Of a stretch of 64,000 nucleotides of DNA, positions 25,213 to 36,278 are shown one piece after another (the stretch's first letter is position 1; every line of letters begins with the position of its first letter). The notes below the pieces were generated by a model. It saw nothing but the letters and a program-made list of their open reading frames with translations. It searched no databases and had not been told where the DNA came from. Made by a program: the position numbers and the translations under genes. The stretch spans positions 58,917,530-58,981,529 of the forward strand of contig CM045763.1 in NCBI GenBank assembly GCA_025200525.1. The letters run 5' to 3'. This stretch comes from Camellia lanceoleosa. Taxonomy: Eukaryota; Streptophyta; Magnoliopsida; Ericales; Theaceae.

Positions 25213-26410
25213 CACAAGAAGCTAAAAAAACAACATTTGCAAAAGCAACATATATTCTAGATCGAGTATCACAAGAGATTTGTCTTTTCTATTTACTCCT
25301 ATGGATTAGATAAAAACAATTTAGATTGAATTAAAGATAAAATAGGATCTTGGATCCCAAATAGTGATTCAATTTACAGTGATGAAAGAATTCTTGATTC
25401 AATTATCCAAACTTGAAGAAAAATCTACTTTAGAGTTCTAGATTGAAGGGAAAAAAAAAAACTGAACATAAATAAGGTCCTTTTAAATTAAAATTTTATT
25501 CAAGTTCACTTATTAAAGTCAATAAATTATTACTTTTTGTTGATAATGGTTTTTTTTATATCAAATATACATAAATATTATTTTTTGTTTAAATTCTCAG
25601 TATCAGTAAGAAAGATAGAGGGGTTCATTCAAATATGAAATCTAGTCCTGCAAATCTACTGATTACATATCAAGAACAAATTAACTACAAATTACTTGAT
25701 AGCATAAACTCTCATCAAACACTATTTTGCTTGGAGTTGGTAGCTAACATCAAACACTCTTTTTCTCCCATTTCGAATGTTTATTCAGTTCAGTTCATTG
25801 GTAGACTTCTTATTCGTACACTTCCTGTCTAGTAGTTTACTACTTAAAACTGAATATTACTTAAACACAACACATAGCTTCCCTTGAATGAAAAAAGTTT
25901 GTTCTAAGATCTTCGTTCTATACAGATTCTGCAAGCTTGCGTCTATTTGAAGGCTTGGGAGCTTTTTACGAGATTTTGAATAACATTTCAACGAAGCCCT
26001 TGAGAAGAAGATGTGATGAGTTGTTTTGTTTTGTTCTGTAGGAAGATATAACTCCAATTTACAATCTGTTCATTGAATAGTTGAATGCTACAAGCAATGT
26101 TTATGGCACTGGCCTTATAAATTGGAAATCTCTATCAGTTTATAATATACAATCCAGATATTACGTACTAATGAATTAGAGCATGGTATTTGTTTGTCAT
26201 TGAAATATCTTTTGATTAAGCCTCTTTGAATGTGATGAGCATGGTTTTTTTTTTTTTTTTTTTTTGGTTGAATTTTAATTTGGAGATGAACAGATGGTCT
26301 AGTGATATGCTTGATATTTTCTGTTTGGTTGTTGAGAAATCAAGAAAGGAATATAAGTTGATGTTCAAACTAGTATTTTTAGAGTAATAATTTGTTACAA
26401 AATCAAAAAG
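25213..26410. other. Non-coding AT-rich DNA
   Basis: No gene recognised. The frames at 25635-25832 and 25857-26057 show no family features. A poly-T tract lies at 26247-26265. Confidence 0.5.
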
Positions 26411-26885
26411 CCACAAAAAAATATATATATATCAAACTTTTGGAGACCAATTTTAGTTGTTTCAAAAAAATTACAACTTTTACCGACCACTTTTAATTAC
26501 GTGCAAAACTAAAACTTTTAGCCACCACTTTCACTTGTCCGAAGAACTAAAACTTTTAGAGACCAATTTGTGTTGTCTCAAAAATTATTTTTTTGTCCCC
26601 ATAATTACTTCTTCTGCCCTGGACTGTTATTAGACTTTTAGAGGCAAATTTTGGTTGTCTCAAAATCAAAATTTTTTGCAACTACATATTTTTGTCTCTA
26701 AAAATCTATTTATAGTAGCAAATGCAAAATTTTGTCTCTAAAAGTCATTTTTTGGCTTTTCCAGACAGGCCATTTGGGACAAACTTCGTGACGGAGAAAA
26801 TTAGTTACCTAAAGTTTTTTCCAACAAATATTACACTTTTAGGGACGGAATAAATTTGTCCCTAAAAAGATGATTTCTTGTAGTG
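26411..26885. mobile_element. CACTA-like MITE with TTTTAGAGACC subterminal repeats
   Basis: The right end (reverse complement) is CACTACAAGAAATCATCTTT, a typical CACTA terminus, followed by TTTAGGGACAAATTTATTCC. The body is a series of repeats such as CTTTTAGAGACCAATTT, CTTTTAGCCACC and TTTGTCTCTAAAAG. The left end near 26411 is degenerate (CACAAAAAAATATATA) and no TSD was confirmed. Confidence 0.6.
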
Positions 26886-27773
26886 GTTATATATATTTTT
26901 TAATTATAAATTGCATTTTATATGATCTAACCTAACATTAGAAGAGAGGTAGGCCCTAATCACCCTATAAAGATATTTTTTATTATTATTTAGTGTCGTG
27001 ACTTTCACGTCTGGTTAAGACTCGAAACCTCTAATCTTTATTAACTTTGAAATAATACTATTTGCAAGAGTATGCTAATAACAGTTTAATAAACTATTTT
27101 GTTAAATGAGAAAAATGTTAAAATATGAAAAAAAATATATATATATATATATATATTTTTGCACATTTTAAGTACTTCTATATATTTTTAAATACTTGTC
27201 ATACATTTTAGGAAATTTTTTTTAAGGTCCCTAGTATTAAGAGTTTATATGATAAAAGACATATAGTATTTTCATAGTGGTTAGGGTCCCTCAATATTTT
27301 TTTAGAGAAATTTTGATCCAAAAAAATTTTAAAACAAAGAGAAATTCAATTTCTCTGATTTTCTTTGCGTTTAAAAATTTCTCTAAGTTGAAATTTCTCT
27401 GATTTGTTCACATATAATTGAGGAGGAGGAGAGGACACTGCTCTTAAACTCCTCAAATATATTTATATATATGCACACAAATATGCAGAGGCTTCACTCT
27501 GCAAAACAAAATCATTTTGCTACTTCCACTTCCTGTTAGTGTTGTGTTGTTTGAGATTCTTTTGGATAGACAGGTCCATATTGGCATTTTCTAATTTATA
27601 ATCCACAAACATGAACAAGAAATGAAAACAAAGAAAGTAAATAATTCACACAATGGCTCTCATTAAATTAGACAATCTAGAGCATGTCCAATGACTGCAA
27701 CACCAAGCACATAATCACCATCAATTCAAGCTTTCAAGCCATAATTTTTCCTCATGCAATCAGATGTCGTGAC
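26886..27773. other. AT-rich non-coding DNA
   Basis: Contains an (AT)n tract near 27140-27160. No gene or element ends recognised. Confidence 0.5.
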
Positions 27774-28629
27774 TAGTGTTTTAAAAAGTTTTAAGTGCAT
27801 TGAGGCGCTAAAGTCTCTTGGAGCTTAAGCGTGAGGTGCAAGGCAAGGCGCACCCCTCACCGAAGAGAGGCACAAGTTGTTGAAGATAACCAAAATATTA
27901 ATATAGGCAAAATTTTTAACATAAAACAAATATTCTTAAAATTTGAAAAAAAAAATAAAATAAAATAAAAAGGAACAACATTCAATATTCCAAAAATCAT
28001 GAAAGATAACATTCAACGTTTCAAAAATTTCTTAAAAATAACATTCAATCTTACTTTGCCCAATACTATTTATCTTTTTTTTTTATCAATTTATTAACGT
28101 GATTTTTTTTATAGATAGAGAACTCACATTATATAATACCTTAGTAATTTTAATTTTAAATCGGGACCAAATTGCCTGATAGCTTCAATCATTTCTAGAT
28201 AAAGAACTCACATTATATAATATCTTAGTAGTTTTAATTTTAAATCGGGATCAAATTGCATGATAGCTTCAATCATTGACCTGAAACTATTGTAATTTAC
28301 TACATTGAAAGGAATCCCAAAGCCATATACCTATCTTGCAATCCCAGAGCTTTTGCTTAATATCTATAGCTTTTTTTGATATGAAAATTGACGCTCAAAG
28401 CATGTGTTTACATTTTATATTAAAGGGGTAGTAATTTTATGTGGTTACACACACAAAGAATAAGGATAGAGAAAAATTTAAATGAAGCGCATGAGACGTG
28501 CGCCTCGCACCTAAGCCTAAGGCATGCGCCTCAAGTGCCTTTTCTACTGCGCCTCGCCTCAAATAGTCTAAAGCATCTCATGTGTGCCTTAGTGAGCCTC
28601 ATGCCTAAGCGCATCTTTTAAAACATTGG
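27774..28629. mobile_element. Non-autonomous TIR element with GGCGC-rich ends
   Basis: Left end TAGTGTTTTAAAAAGTTTTA and right end (reverse complement) CCAATGTTTTAAAAGATGCG form short imperfect terminal inverted repeats. Just inside both ends are GC-rich, mutually complementary blocks (GAGGCGCTAAAG...AAGGCGCACC on the left, GCGCCTCGCACC...GCGCCTCGCCTC on the right) that can fold back. The core is AT-rich and has no coding capacity. hAT-like by end sequence, but no clear 8-bp TSD was found. Confidence 0.5.
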
Positions 28630-28699
28630 TCATAGCAATGCTTCTATTCAGGTCTTCAAGTCCCTATAGCAAGAAACTTCAAATATTTTTTTTTTTTAA

Positions 28700-29986
28700 G
28701 GGCAAATTACCTACACTTCCCTTGAGATTTAACTAAATCACAGATTCCTCCAAGGTTTCAAAAATTACATCCTCCACCCCCTACCTCCCGCGAGGTTTAT
28801 ATTCGCATAACAATTTAACCCCTACCGTTAACTAAACGTTAAGAATGATTAGCTAACATCACCAAAAAATAAATTGATGGACAATATTGCCCCTGTTGAA
28901 ATCCCTTTGATAAATCAACAAAATTTACAAAAGAATTACGTATATGGAAAAAAAAAAAATTAAGTTTTTGAAACGATGTTTGATTTGTTGTTTGAATTTT
29001 TTTTTTAAAAACAATAAAATAAAATAAAAACTAATTTAACAAAAATAAATAAGAAAAAATATATTTAATTTGTAAAAATTATTTCTAACCACTCAAAAGA
29101 TAAAATTACATAAAAATAATAATTATTTTTTTATTTTTTTATTTCTTAACCAAATTAATTTTTGATTTTTTAAAAAAAATAAATTTAAAAATAAATTTCT
29201 AAAAATCAAACCAAACATATTCTATGAATTTTTGACAAGTCATTTCTTATATTTTTAACTTATTTAATTATTTATTAATTTTATGATATTTTCACCATCT
29301 GACACTACAACATAGAAGAGTTTTAGAGACTAATTTTTTTGATCTCTAAAATTGAAAATTTTGTTGTAAAAGACATTTAGGGACTAATTTCTATCGTCAT
29401 GAGAATAGTCACTAAAACGTCGCCCTAAAAAGTCAAAAATAAGGCTTTTAGCGATAAAATTTCAAAAATGTCAATAATAAATAGACTTTTAGGGAGAAAA
29501 TAATTTGGTCTCAAAATGGTTTATTGAGACAAAAAAATTGATACCAAAAAGATAATAATTAATCACTAATGTTCAATTTTCGTTGCCAAAAATATAATGA
29601 CACTTTTCGCAACAAAAATATTTGGCCTCCTAAAAATAATTTTGTCCCTAAATTTTGGTCTCTAAAACCTTAATTTTTTGTGGTGTGATAAGTGTTTTTC
29701 CATTTTAATTTTGCATTTCATAACTTTTTTAAAAATGATAATTTAGCTAAACCTTAGGAGGGAATCTGCAATTTAGCTAAATCTCAAGGGAAAATCTATA
29801 ATTTAGCTAAACCTCGGGGGGGGGGGGGGTATAGGTAATTTGCCCTTATTTGTCAAAAAGGCATTTTAATCAATTTATGATATCTGTTAACGGCGTTAAT
29901 TGCAACGGGACGAGATGTAATTTTTGAAACCTTAGGGGAAATTTGTAATTTTGTTAAATCTCAAGGGAGGTATAGGTAATTGGTCC
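28700..29986. mobile_element. Mutator-like TIR element (1.29 kb) with a nested CACTA MITE
   Basis: Left end GGGCAAATTACCTACACTTC and right end (reverse complement) GGACCAATTACCTATACCTC begin inverted repeats of about 90 bp (shared CCCTTGAGATTTAAC and AAGGTTTCAAAAATTACATC). TTTTTTTAA flanks both sides and would be a 9-bp TSD, although poly-T makes this weak. A second right-end-like sequence finishes at 29848 (GGTATAGGTAATTTGCCC), so two related copies may be nested. A 14-G run (about 29818-29831) sits in that end. No transposase seen. Confidence 0.7.
29303..29685. mobile_element. 383-bp CACTA MITE, TSD TGA
   Basis: Begins CACTACAACATAGAAGAG then TTTTAGAGAC; ends (reverse complement) CACCACAAAAAATTAAGG then TTTTAGAGAC. 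It is bordered by TGA on both sides (29300-29302, 29686-29688). The interior has many TTTAGGGAC/TCTCTAAAA motifs, like the element at 26411-26885. Inserted into the Mutator-like element around it. Confidence 0.82.
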
Positions 29987-31054
29987 TTTTTTTTTAAATA
30001 GTATGGATGTAATTATAAGTGCAAACTACACATACCATCATCAACTATGAACCATTGTTACTTCTTCCCTCCAACAAAAAATTGCTAAATTTTATATTAT
30101 TAATCTTTTGATTTGTTTCAATCTAGACTTTCTACTACCATTTTGTTATGAAAAGACAAAAGCAACATGAAATATGTGTGTCCACAACTCAAAAGTCATT
30201 TTCCACCATTTTCCTAACAAAATGTGGAAATTGAAATGACAGCAACCCAACATTGAACATATATATAGATATAAATAAAACTTGTAACTTGCCCTAATTA
30301 TATAACCATCCATGGTTCTCATGCAACAACCACCTAGCAACTTATAATAAACCCTTTTCCGGTCAATTCCCATATAAAAGACATCAGATCAGACTACAAG
30401 TCACTGGGCTTGTTTCACACACACAAACACACAATGCATCACCAATCAGGGCCCCTACATTTTCAATAGGCAACACCAATAAGAACTCAAGTCCCAATTG
30501 TTTTCTTAAAAACTTTGTCGTTCATAATTTTAGTTGAAGAGTTGCTGCGATGAATTTGTTGTGTTTGGTAGCAGAAAACATAAGCAACCCAAAATACTGG
30601 TGCACAATCCCCAAACTCACAAATGAACTTCAAGGCCACATTGTCTCAACTAGCCACTATTTTTCAAACATGTTGAAAGTGAGATATATTTAACTCCTGA
30701 ACAAGAAATGGGAAAGGTACTCCACCATCATTGCATTCTCAAGATCATTAGTGACTACAGATAACACGTATTAACTAGGGCAAATTTAATCTTCAAAATT
30801 GTCCATTGAGACAAACATAATCAAGGATCAAACCCGTTGAAACCTTCAACTCAAAACACAATGAAACACAAAACTTCAATTTTTTTTTACCTAACAAGGT
30901 AATAATAAATTCAACATAGTTCAGTAAAAATAGAAAATTGCAACAATAGCAAAAGCTGGGAATTAAGAACACTATCACATATTGCAAACCAATAGTTCAT
31001 TCAAGAACCAAAACAGCCTAAAACTACACGTCTTGAGCTTAATTCTCATTAGAG
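29987..31054. other. Non-coding AT-rich DNA
   Basis: No gene recognised between the Mutator-like element and cassette B. Frames at 30146-30373 and 30793-30987 have no family resemblance. Confidence 0.5.
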
Positions 31055-32116
31055 CACGACTAGAAAATTGACTTTTGTCATCTATTTTTTTGCGACAGTC
31101 TATTCAGCCATGGAAAAAAATATATTTGGGATAGCATAATATGAGACAAAAGTAAGTGATAGTTAAAGGGCCCAATTTATGAGTGACTTTAAACCTCATT
31201 AAGCTCGTAGGAAGGCAAGGCCCAATTTATTTCTCCTATTTCTTTTTGTTTATTTGCTCCATTCCCAGTCTTGCCCTAGACAGGCATTAAAACCACTGGG
31301 ATTAGACATCACTCTCTTTCTCTCGTTGTCTGAAGAACACCGGTAAGAATCTTTGTCTCTTTTGATCTCTCAATCTCTCCCTCGATCTCTGACTCTCTCT
31401 CTCTTGATCTCTCAATCTCTGTCTTGATCTCTGTCTCTCTCTCTCTTTTGTACAATCTCGATCTCTCTATATTTGCGTACACATCATCTGACCTTTTTTA
31501 GATAATTTTTCTTCTCTTAAAAATCTCTCTATACAAGTATATATATGAATTTATATATGTACCTTTATGTATTGATTGAATAATCATCCTTATTTTATTT
31601 TCAGGTTCTCGACTGATCCAATCATTGATCGGCGGCGGTGGAAAAATCAACTTCTTTGAGAAAAGAAACTGTAACTTTCTCATTGGAGGTAAGTTCTAAT
31701 CTATTTGTTTACATGTTTGTTTTGGTTTTGATCTTGTTTAGATTTGTATTGAACTACTCTTTGTTAGCTTTTTGTTTACTGTTTGGGAATTGATTTCAAT
31801 TTGTTAGCTTTTGTAGCTTGAATGCCATGTTTATTGACAAATGTGCTCAGTTAAAATACAGTTAATGTGTTGATTATTGTTGATGTTGTGATTAATTGGT
31901 GCAAATTTCAACATAGACAAATGGGAAATTAGTTTTTGTTTCCAATTTCAAAAAGAGTAAAAAAATAAAATAAAAATGATTAGATGATTACAACTAAGAG
32001 CATACATTTTATGATAAAGAGTTGCTACAGTTTACATCTGAAAACTAGAACTACTAGACAATTGGGAATCATTATATAATATAAGCAAAGGCATTGTAAG
32101 GTCTTTATTGATGAAA

Positions 32117-34118
32117 TATAGCGATCCCGGGTTTACCCTTGTTGTATAGTGATCCGGACATGTGTCCGTGGATGTTGGTAGTGGATTGTTGTCCTGTTTA
32201 CGTCCTTTCGTATATTGTATTTGAGTTATAGGATGTGTTGGGCAGGTTTGTTTCAGGTTGGTTGTGTTTGGGAGCCAAGGGTTGCTGCCCAGAATTTTTG
32301 TCCTTCGCTCGAGCGAGGAGTTGGTCGCTCGAGCGAGAGTTGAGTTTTATTGTGCGGTGGGTCGAGCAAGCGGCTTCGCTCGGCGGCAGCGATCTGTCTT
32401 GGACTGAACACCATGATTTCTGGCTCGAGCGAGCTGATTCTTCGCTCGAGCGATCTGGTTCGGTCTTCGCTCGAGCGAGCGGTTCGTCGCTCGAGCGTGC
32501 GTCTAGTTGCAGACCTGAAGGGTCGAGTTCCTGGCTCGAGCGAGACCTTTTTGGCTCGAGCTACGGTTTTCTGTGTCTGGTCGCTCGAGCGACCAAGTCT
32601 TCGCTCGAGCGAGCCTGTTTATATCAGTTCGACAGCAGCGAATTTTAAGTTAGATTTTTTATAAACTTTTGATCTAATCTTCAAGATCTGAGAGCTTCTC
32701 TCTCTAACTTTATATTCTCTCTAAGGATTGATCTATCTAGGATCATTTCCTACCCTTCTTGCTTTGTTAAAAAGGTAGAGGTCGTCGGGGGCTTCGATCT
32801 AATCTGAAAAAGTCGGTGTTTGGAGCATTTTGATCTTTGGGTCTTCATCTCCTTTTGGGCTTAAACTTTGAGGTAGGGATATCCTACTCCTCTTTATGGA
32901 TTCTGTCTTTGAATTTTGACATTTTGATATGTTGGGGATAGTTGTGTAATTTTGGGAAAGTTTGGGGCTTTTGTGCAATTTTATAAAAGTTTGGGGATTT
33001 GTTTTAAATAAACCTATATGTACGGTTGGTACATAGAAATGAGATTAATGTGGAATCATTGATGAAAATGGAACCTTAGGGGTTGAATGTTAATTATGGA
33101 AAATGGTATAATTATATTGTTTAATTAATTGGGATAATTAATTGTGGAATTGAGATGTTGATTTTATATCCATTAAGCATTTATTTTCTCGTTAGAAATA
33201 TCTGCTTTGGGCTATCGGTGGAGGATAGTCTTGATTGTTGTAGACAGTGCATGATGATTAGGTAAATTAAAACCAATCATTGAAATGTGTCATTGAGTAT
33301 GACAGTTGAAGAATACATTAACTTTATGTATTGATTTGTGATATGTATACTTCTTTGTTTATATGCATTGTGTTGTGTTGGAGAAGATAGGGGATGTACT
33401 CATGGTTTAGGGGAAGATAGGGGATGTACCTCTAAACCGGATGTTGTTTGGGAGAAGATAGGGGATGGACTCCGTAGATAGAGCTCGTATGCTTGTCTTG
33501 GGAATGTGATATAGCTAGTATGCATATCTGTGGAAGTGATGAAGTCGTAAGTGGTTAATATGAGTTATTGTCTCATATGAGTTGTATGGCCAGGTTCTGA
33601 GCCATGAGTTATAAATTGAGAATTTAATGAAAATGGAGAGTGAATTGAATATAGACTTGAAGGTCTTGGAATTTGTAATGTGTTATGAAAGAGTGTAAAA
33701 GTGTTGACCATCTATCAATTGTTAATCTTTTAGTCATTATTCATAACTGGTTTAGTATATTTCCACTGGGCTGTGGCTCACCCTATATGGGAACATCATT
33801 TTCAGGTACAGGCAGCATGCCACCTCCAAGGACTTAGCTTGGGAGGCTAGTGGCGGATGGACTTTTTGACTTCTATTTACTTTTGATGTGTTGCATGTAA
33901 CTTCAAGCCAAGGGCTTTACGTGTATTGAGCTAGAGCTCTCTTGATTGTAACCAAGTGTTAACTTGGAAAGTTGTAAGCCTTTAAGGCACCCGCTTTTAT
34001 TGTTTACATGTAATACTTTTTGTACGTAAACAGTTGATTAAATAGAAGAAGGTGGACTTTTATTATGTTGATGCATGTTCGATTGATGGGTTTATTGTCA
34101 TTATATTGAGGCGTTACA
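32117..34118 (+). repeat. 5' LTR of the Tekay-like element
   Basis: 2002 bp, from TATAGCGATCCCGGGTTTAC to TTGAGGCGTTACA. The TSD places the start at TA rather than the usual TG (TA...CA ends). A palindrome array occupies about 32303-32612, followed by TTTATATCAG and TTTTTTATAAAC, candidates for the TATA region. Confidence 0.92.
32303..32612. repeat. Array of TCGCTCGAGCGA palindromes, 5' LTR
   Basis: About eleven copies or near-copies of the CTCGAG-centred 12-bp palindrome, for example at about 32304-32316, 32325-32337, 32441-32452, 32467-32480, 32490-32502, 32580-32592 and 32599-32611. Sequence between copies is non-repetitive. Confidence 0.9.
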
Positions 34119-34121
34119 ACT

Positions 34122-34132
34122 TGGTATCGAGC
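34122..34132 (+). promoter_or_regulatory. Primer-binding site (tRNA-iMet-like)
   Basis: TGGTATCGAGC starts three bases after the 5' LTR. The usual plant iMet site is TGGTATCAGAGC, so one base appears to be missing here. Confidence 0.7.
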
Positions 34133-34517
34133 GTCGGGTTGAATACTTTGGGTACGTGGGAAGTGATTAGGATCACAATGGGTTTGTCTCGCTTGATAGA
34201 GACTTAGTGTAGTGTCATATGCCGTATGTTTAATTGATAACATGCTTATGTGATTATTTGGGTATGGGATTTAATTTCTAGGATGTTGATTAGGTCTATG
34301 GGTTTCTGGGAGTCTTGTTGAAAAGCACTTGATCAACGCCGCTTTCTAACCGAACTCTAGTAACGCCGGGACTATCATTATCCGTAAATGAAATTCGTAG
34401 TGCTATGTGTTTATGTGCTTACGTGGAGTGAATTACGATTGTCCATGCATTAGGACGTGAGTGTTTAGTTTTGGCACGCTTATAAATGTGCTAACGTTCT
34501 GTGTTACCTTTATTAGG

Positions 34518-35600
34518 ATGTCAGGACGAGGAAGAGGTGGAAGGCGTGGTAGGCCTAGGAGGCAGGAAATGCCTTTACCGGATGAGATTCCGGCAGCTCG
34601 GGAAGGGGTTGGTCAGGCCAATGTGGCCGAGCCAAGAGGGCTGAAGAAAGGCGGGCGCCTAGCCCAAGAGATAGCGAGGCGTTCAGAAGTCGGTGGGTAT
34701 TCTCGAGTGAGAATCGAGCTCAAAGTTGTTGTTGCAGATGCAGGACCTTCTTTTCTGAAGAGGGAGTTCTTCCGGTCTAATCCGGATGAATTTGTGGGTG
34801 ATCCAAAAGAGCCGCTTAAAGCTGATGAATGGCTCGAACAGACAACGAAAACATTTGAGATGCTAGGCATCGAAGACGAGGTATTGAAGGTGACCTTGGC
34901 ATCTTTTCAGCTAAAAGGGGATGCGGGTCAGTGGTGGAAGTTCACCAAGGGTCATATTGGGGGTACTTGGAAGGCTTTTGTTGACGCTTTTCAGGAGAAG
35001 TTCTTGTCTCCATTGCTCAGAGAAGTTGAGAGGTCGATTCTGCCACTCAAGCGGATGCGGTTTATCAAAGGGCCGAGTTTGAGGCCTCATTCACTAGTTT
35101 GTCCAGGTTTGCACCTGAGTTAGTGGCGTCTGAGGAACGCCGTTGCATTGAGTTTGAGAAGAAGTTGAGGCGTGGCCTCAAGTTGAGAATTGTGGGGTCT
35201 ATGTTTCGGGATTATGGGCGATCTTGATGCTGCACTCATCTTGAGATTATGATGCAGAAGAGGATGAAGGCGTAAAGGCTCCAAGAGGAGTCGATGGGCG
35301 GTGATAGTAGGAGACAGAGGGGTTATAACCTCGCCAGCCTCGTGGTGGAGTTTCTAGGTCGACTTTCCCAAGACCTGAGTGCAGCTCGGGAGGGCAATCG
35401 AGAGAGTTTACTGTTACAAGTGTGGCCACCGGTCACAAGGCTTCAGATTGTCTGCAGAAGGGCGGAGGTCGAGGGTGCATCTTCTTCACCAGCCACAGGT
35501 CGAGTTTGGGCAGGGGCCTTGTCCCGTTATCACAGGATGTGGACTGGCACCAAGAGGTTCTCGCCACGCTTAAAGTGCCACTGTGGGCGTCGGTTCTAAG
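34518..35600 (+). pseudogene. gag of the Tekay-like element, frameshifted
   Basis: ATG at 34518 opens an Arg/Gly-rich N-terminus (MSGRGRGGRRGRPRRQ), then a retrotransposon gag domain (ADEWLEQTTKTFEMLGIEDE, GDAGQWWKF, FVDAFQEKFL). The frame is lost near 35050-35120. The remainder continues in other frames, with a partial CCHC knuckle (CYKCGHRSQG) near 35415-35445. Gag forms the virus-like particle. This copy cannot make a complete one. Confidence 0.85.
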
Positions 35601-35699
35601 CAGACGCAGGATTTCACCACCACCAGGCAGCCTCGAGGGCCAATCCGAGCTTCGCGTCCCAATCAAGACTGTGATCTTATGCTCCTAGGGGTGAGCAGT

Positions 35700-36151
35700 G
35701 GACCAGGGTCCCACAGTGTATGCTGCTGTTGTCACAGATTTAGTACCACTCCATCAAGAGTGAGAGGTACCTTCTTGTTTTGCAACCGGTTGCTAGAGTG
35801 TTGATTGACACGGTGCATCTCATTCTTTTGTATCTCAGATTTGCATCTGTGTTGGAACTGGAGTTAGCACTTTTAGCACCTCCTATTTGCGTTGTGGTCC
35901 CTATTGGGGGTGAGTTACTTTTGAGGCACGGATGTAGAGGTTGTGATATAGAGGTCGGCGACCATCGACTTCCTTTTCCATTTGTAGTTATGCCCATGAA
36001 GGGCTTTGATGTTATTTTGGGTATGGACGGTTATCGTCATACCGGTCATATTGATTGCTACCGCCAGAGGGTTACTTTGCATGTTGAGCGGGAGTTTTTC
36101 CATTTCTTAGGAGACCGAGTTGGTAGTGTTGTGCCAGGGGTGCGGTCATAA
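35700..36151 (+). pseudogene. Retropepsin-like protease region, active site disrupted
   Basis: An open stretch from about 35780 reads VARVLIDT followed by out-of-frame residues, then FASVLELELALL, GCDIEVGDHRLPFPFVVMPM, GFDVILGMDGY. The family's catalytic Asp-Thr-Gly signature is lost directly after Asp-Thr (about 35812): small deletions shift the frame for about ten codons before it is restored. The protease that would process Gag-Pol is therefore inactive here. Confidence 0.75.
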
Positions 36152-36278
36152 AGGGGAATGAGCTTAGTAGTCTACTTGCTAGTTTTGAGAATGGTGAGTG
36201 TGATGAGACCCATTGAGTTGCCAAGGGTAGTTTGTGAATACTCGGACGTCTTTTCCCGAGGATCTTATTGATTTGCCA

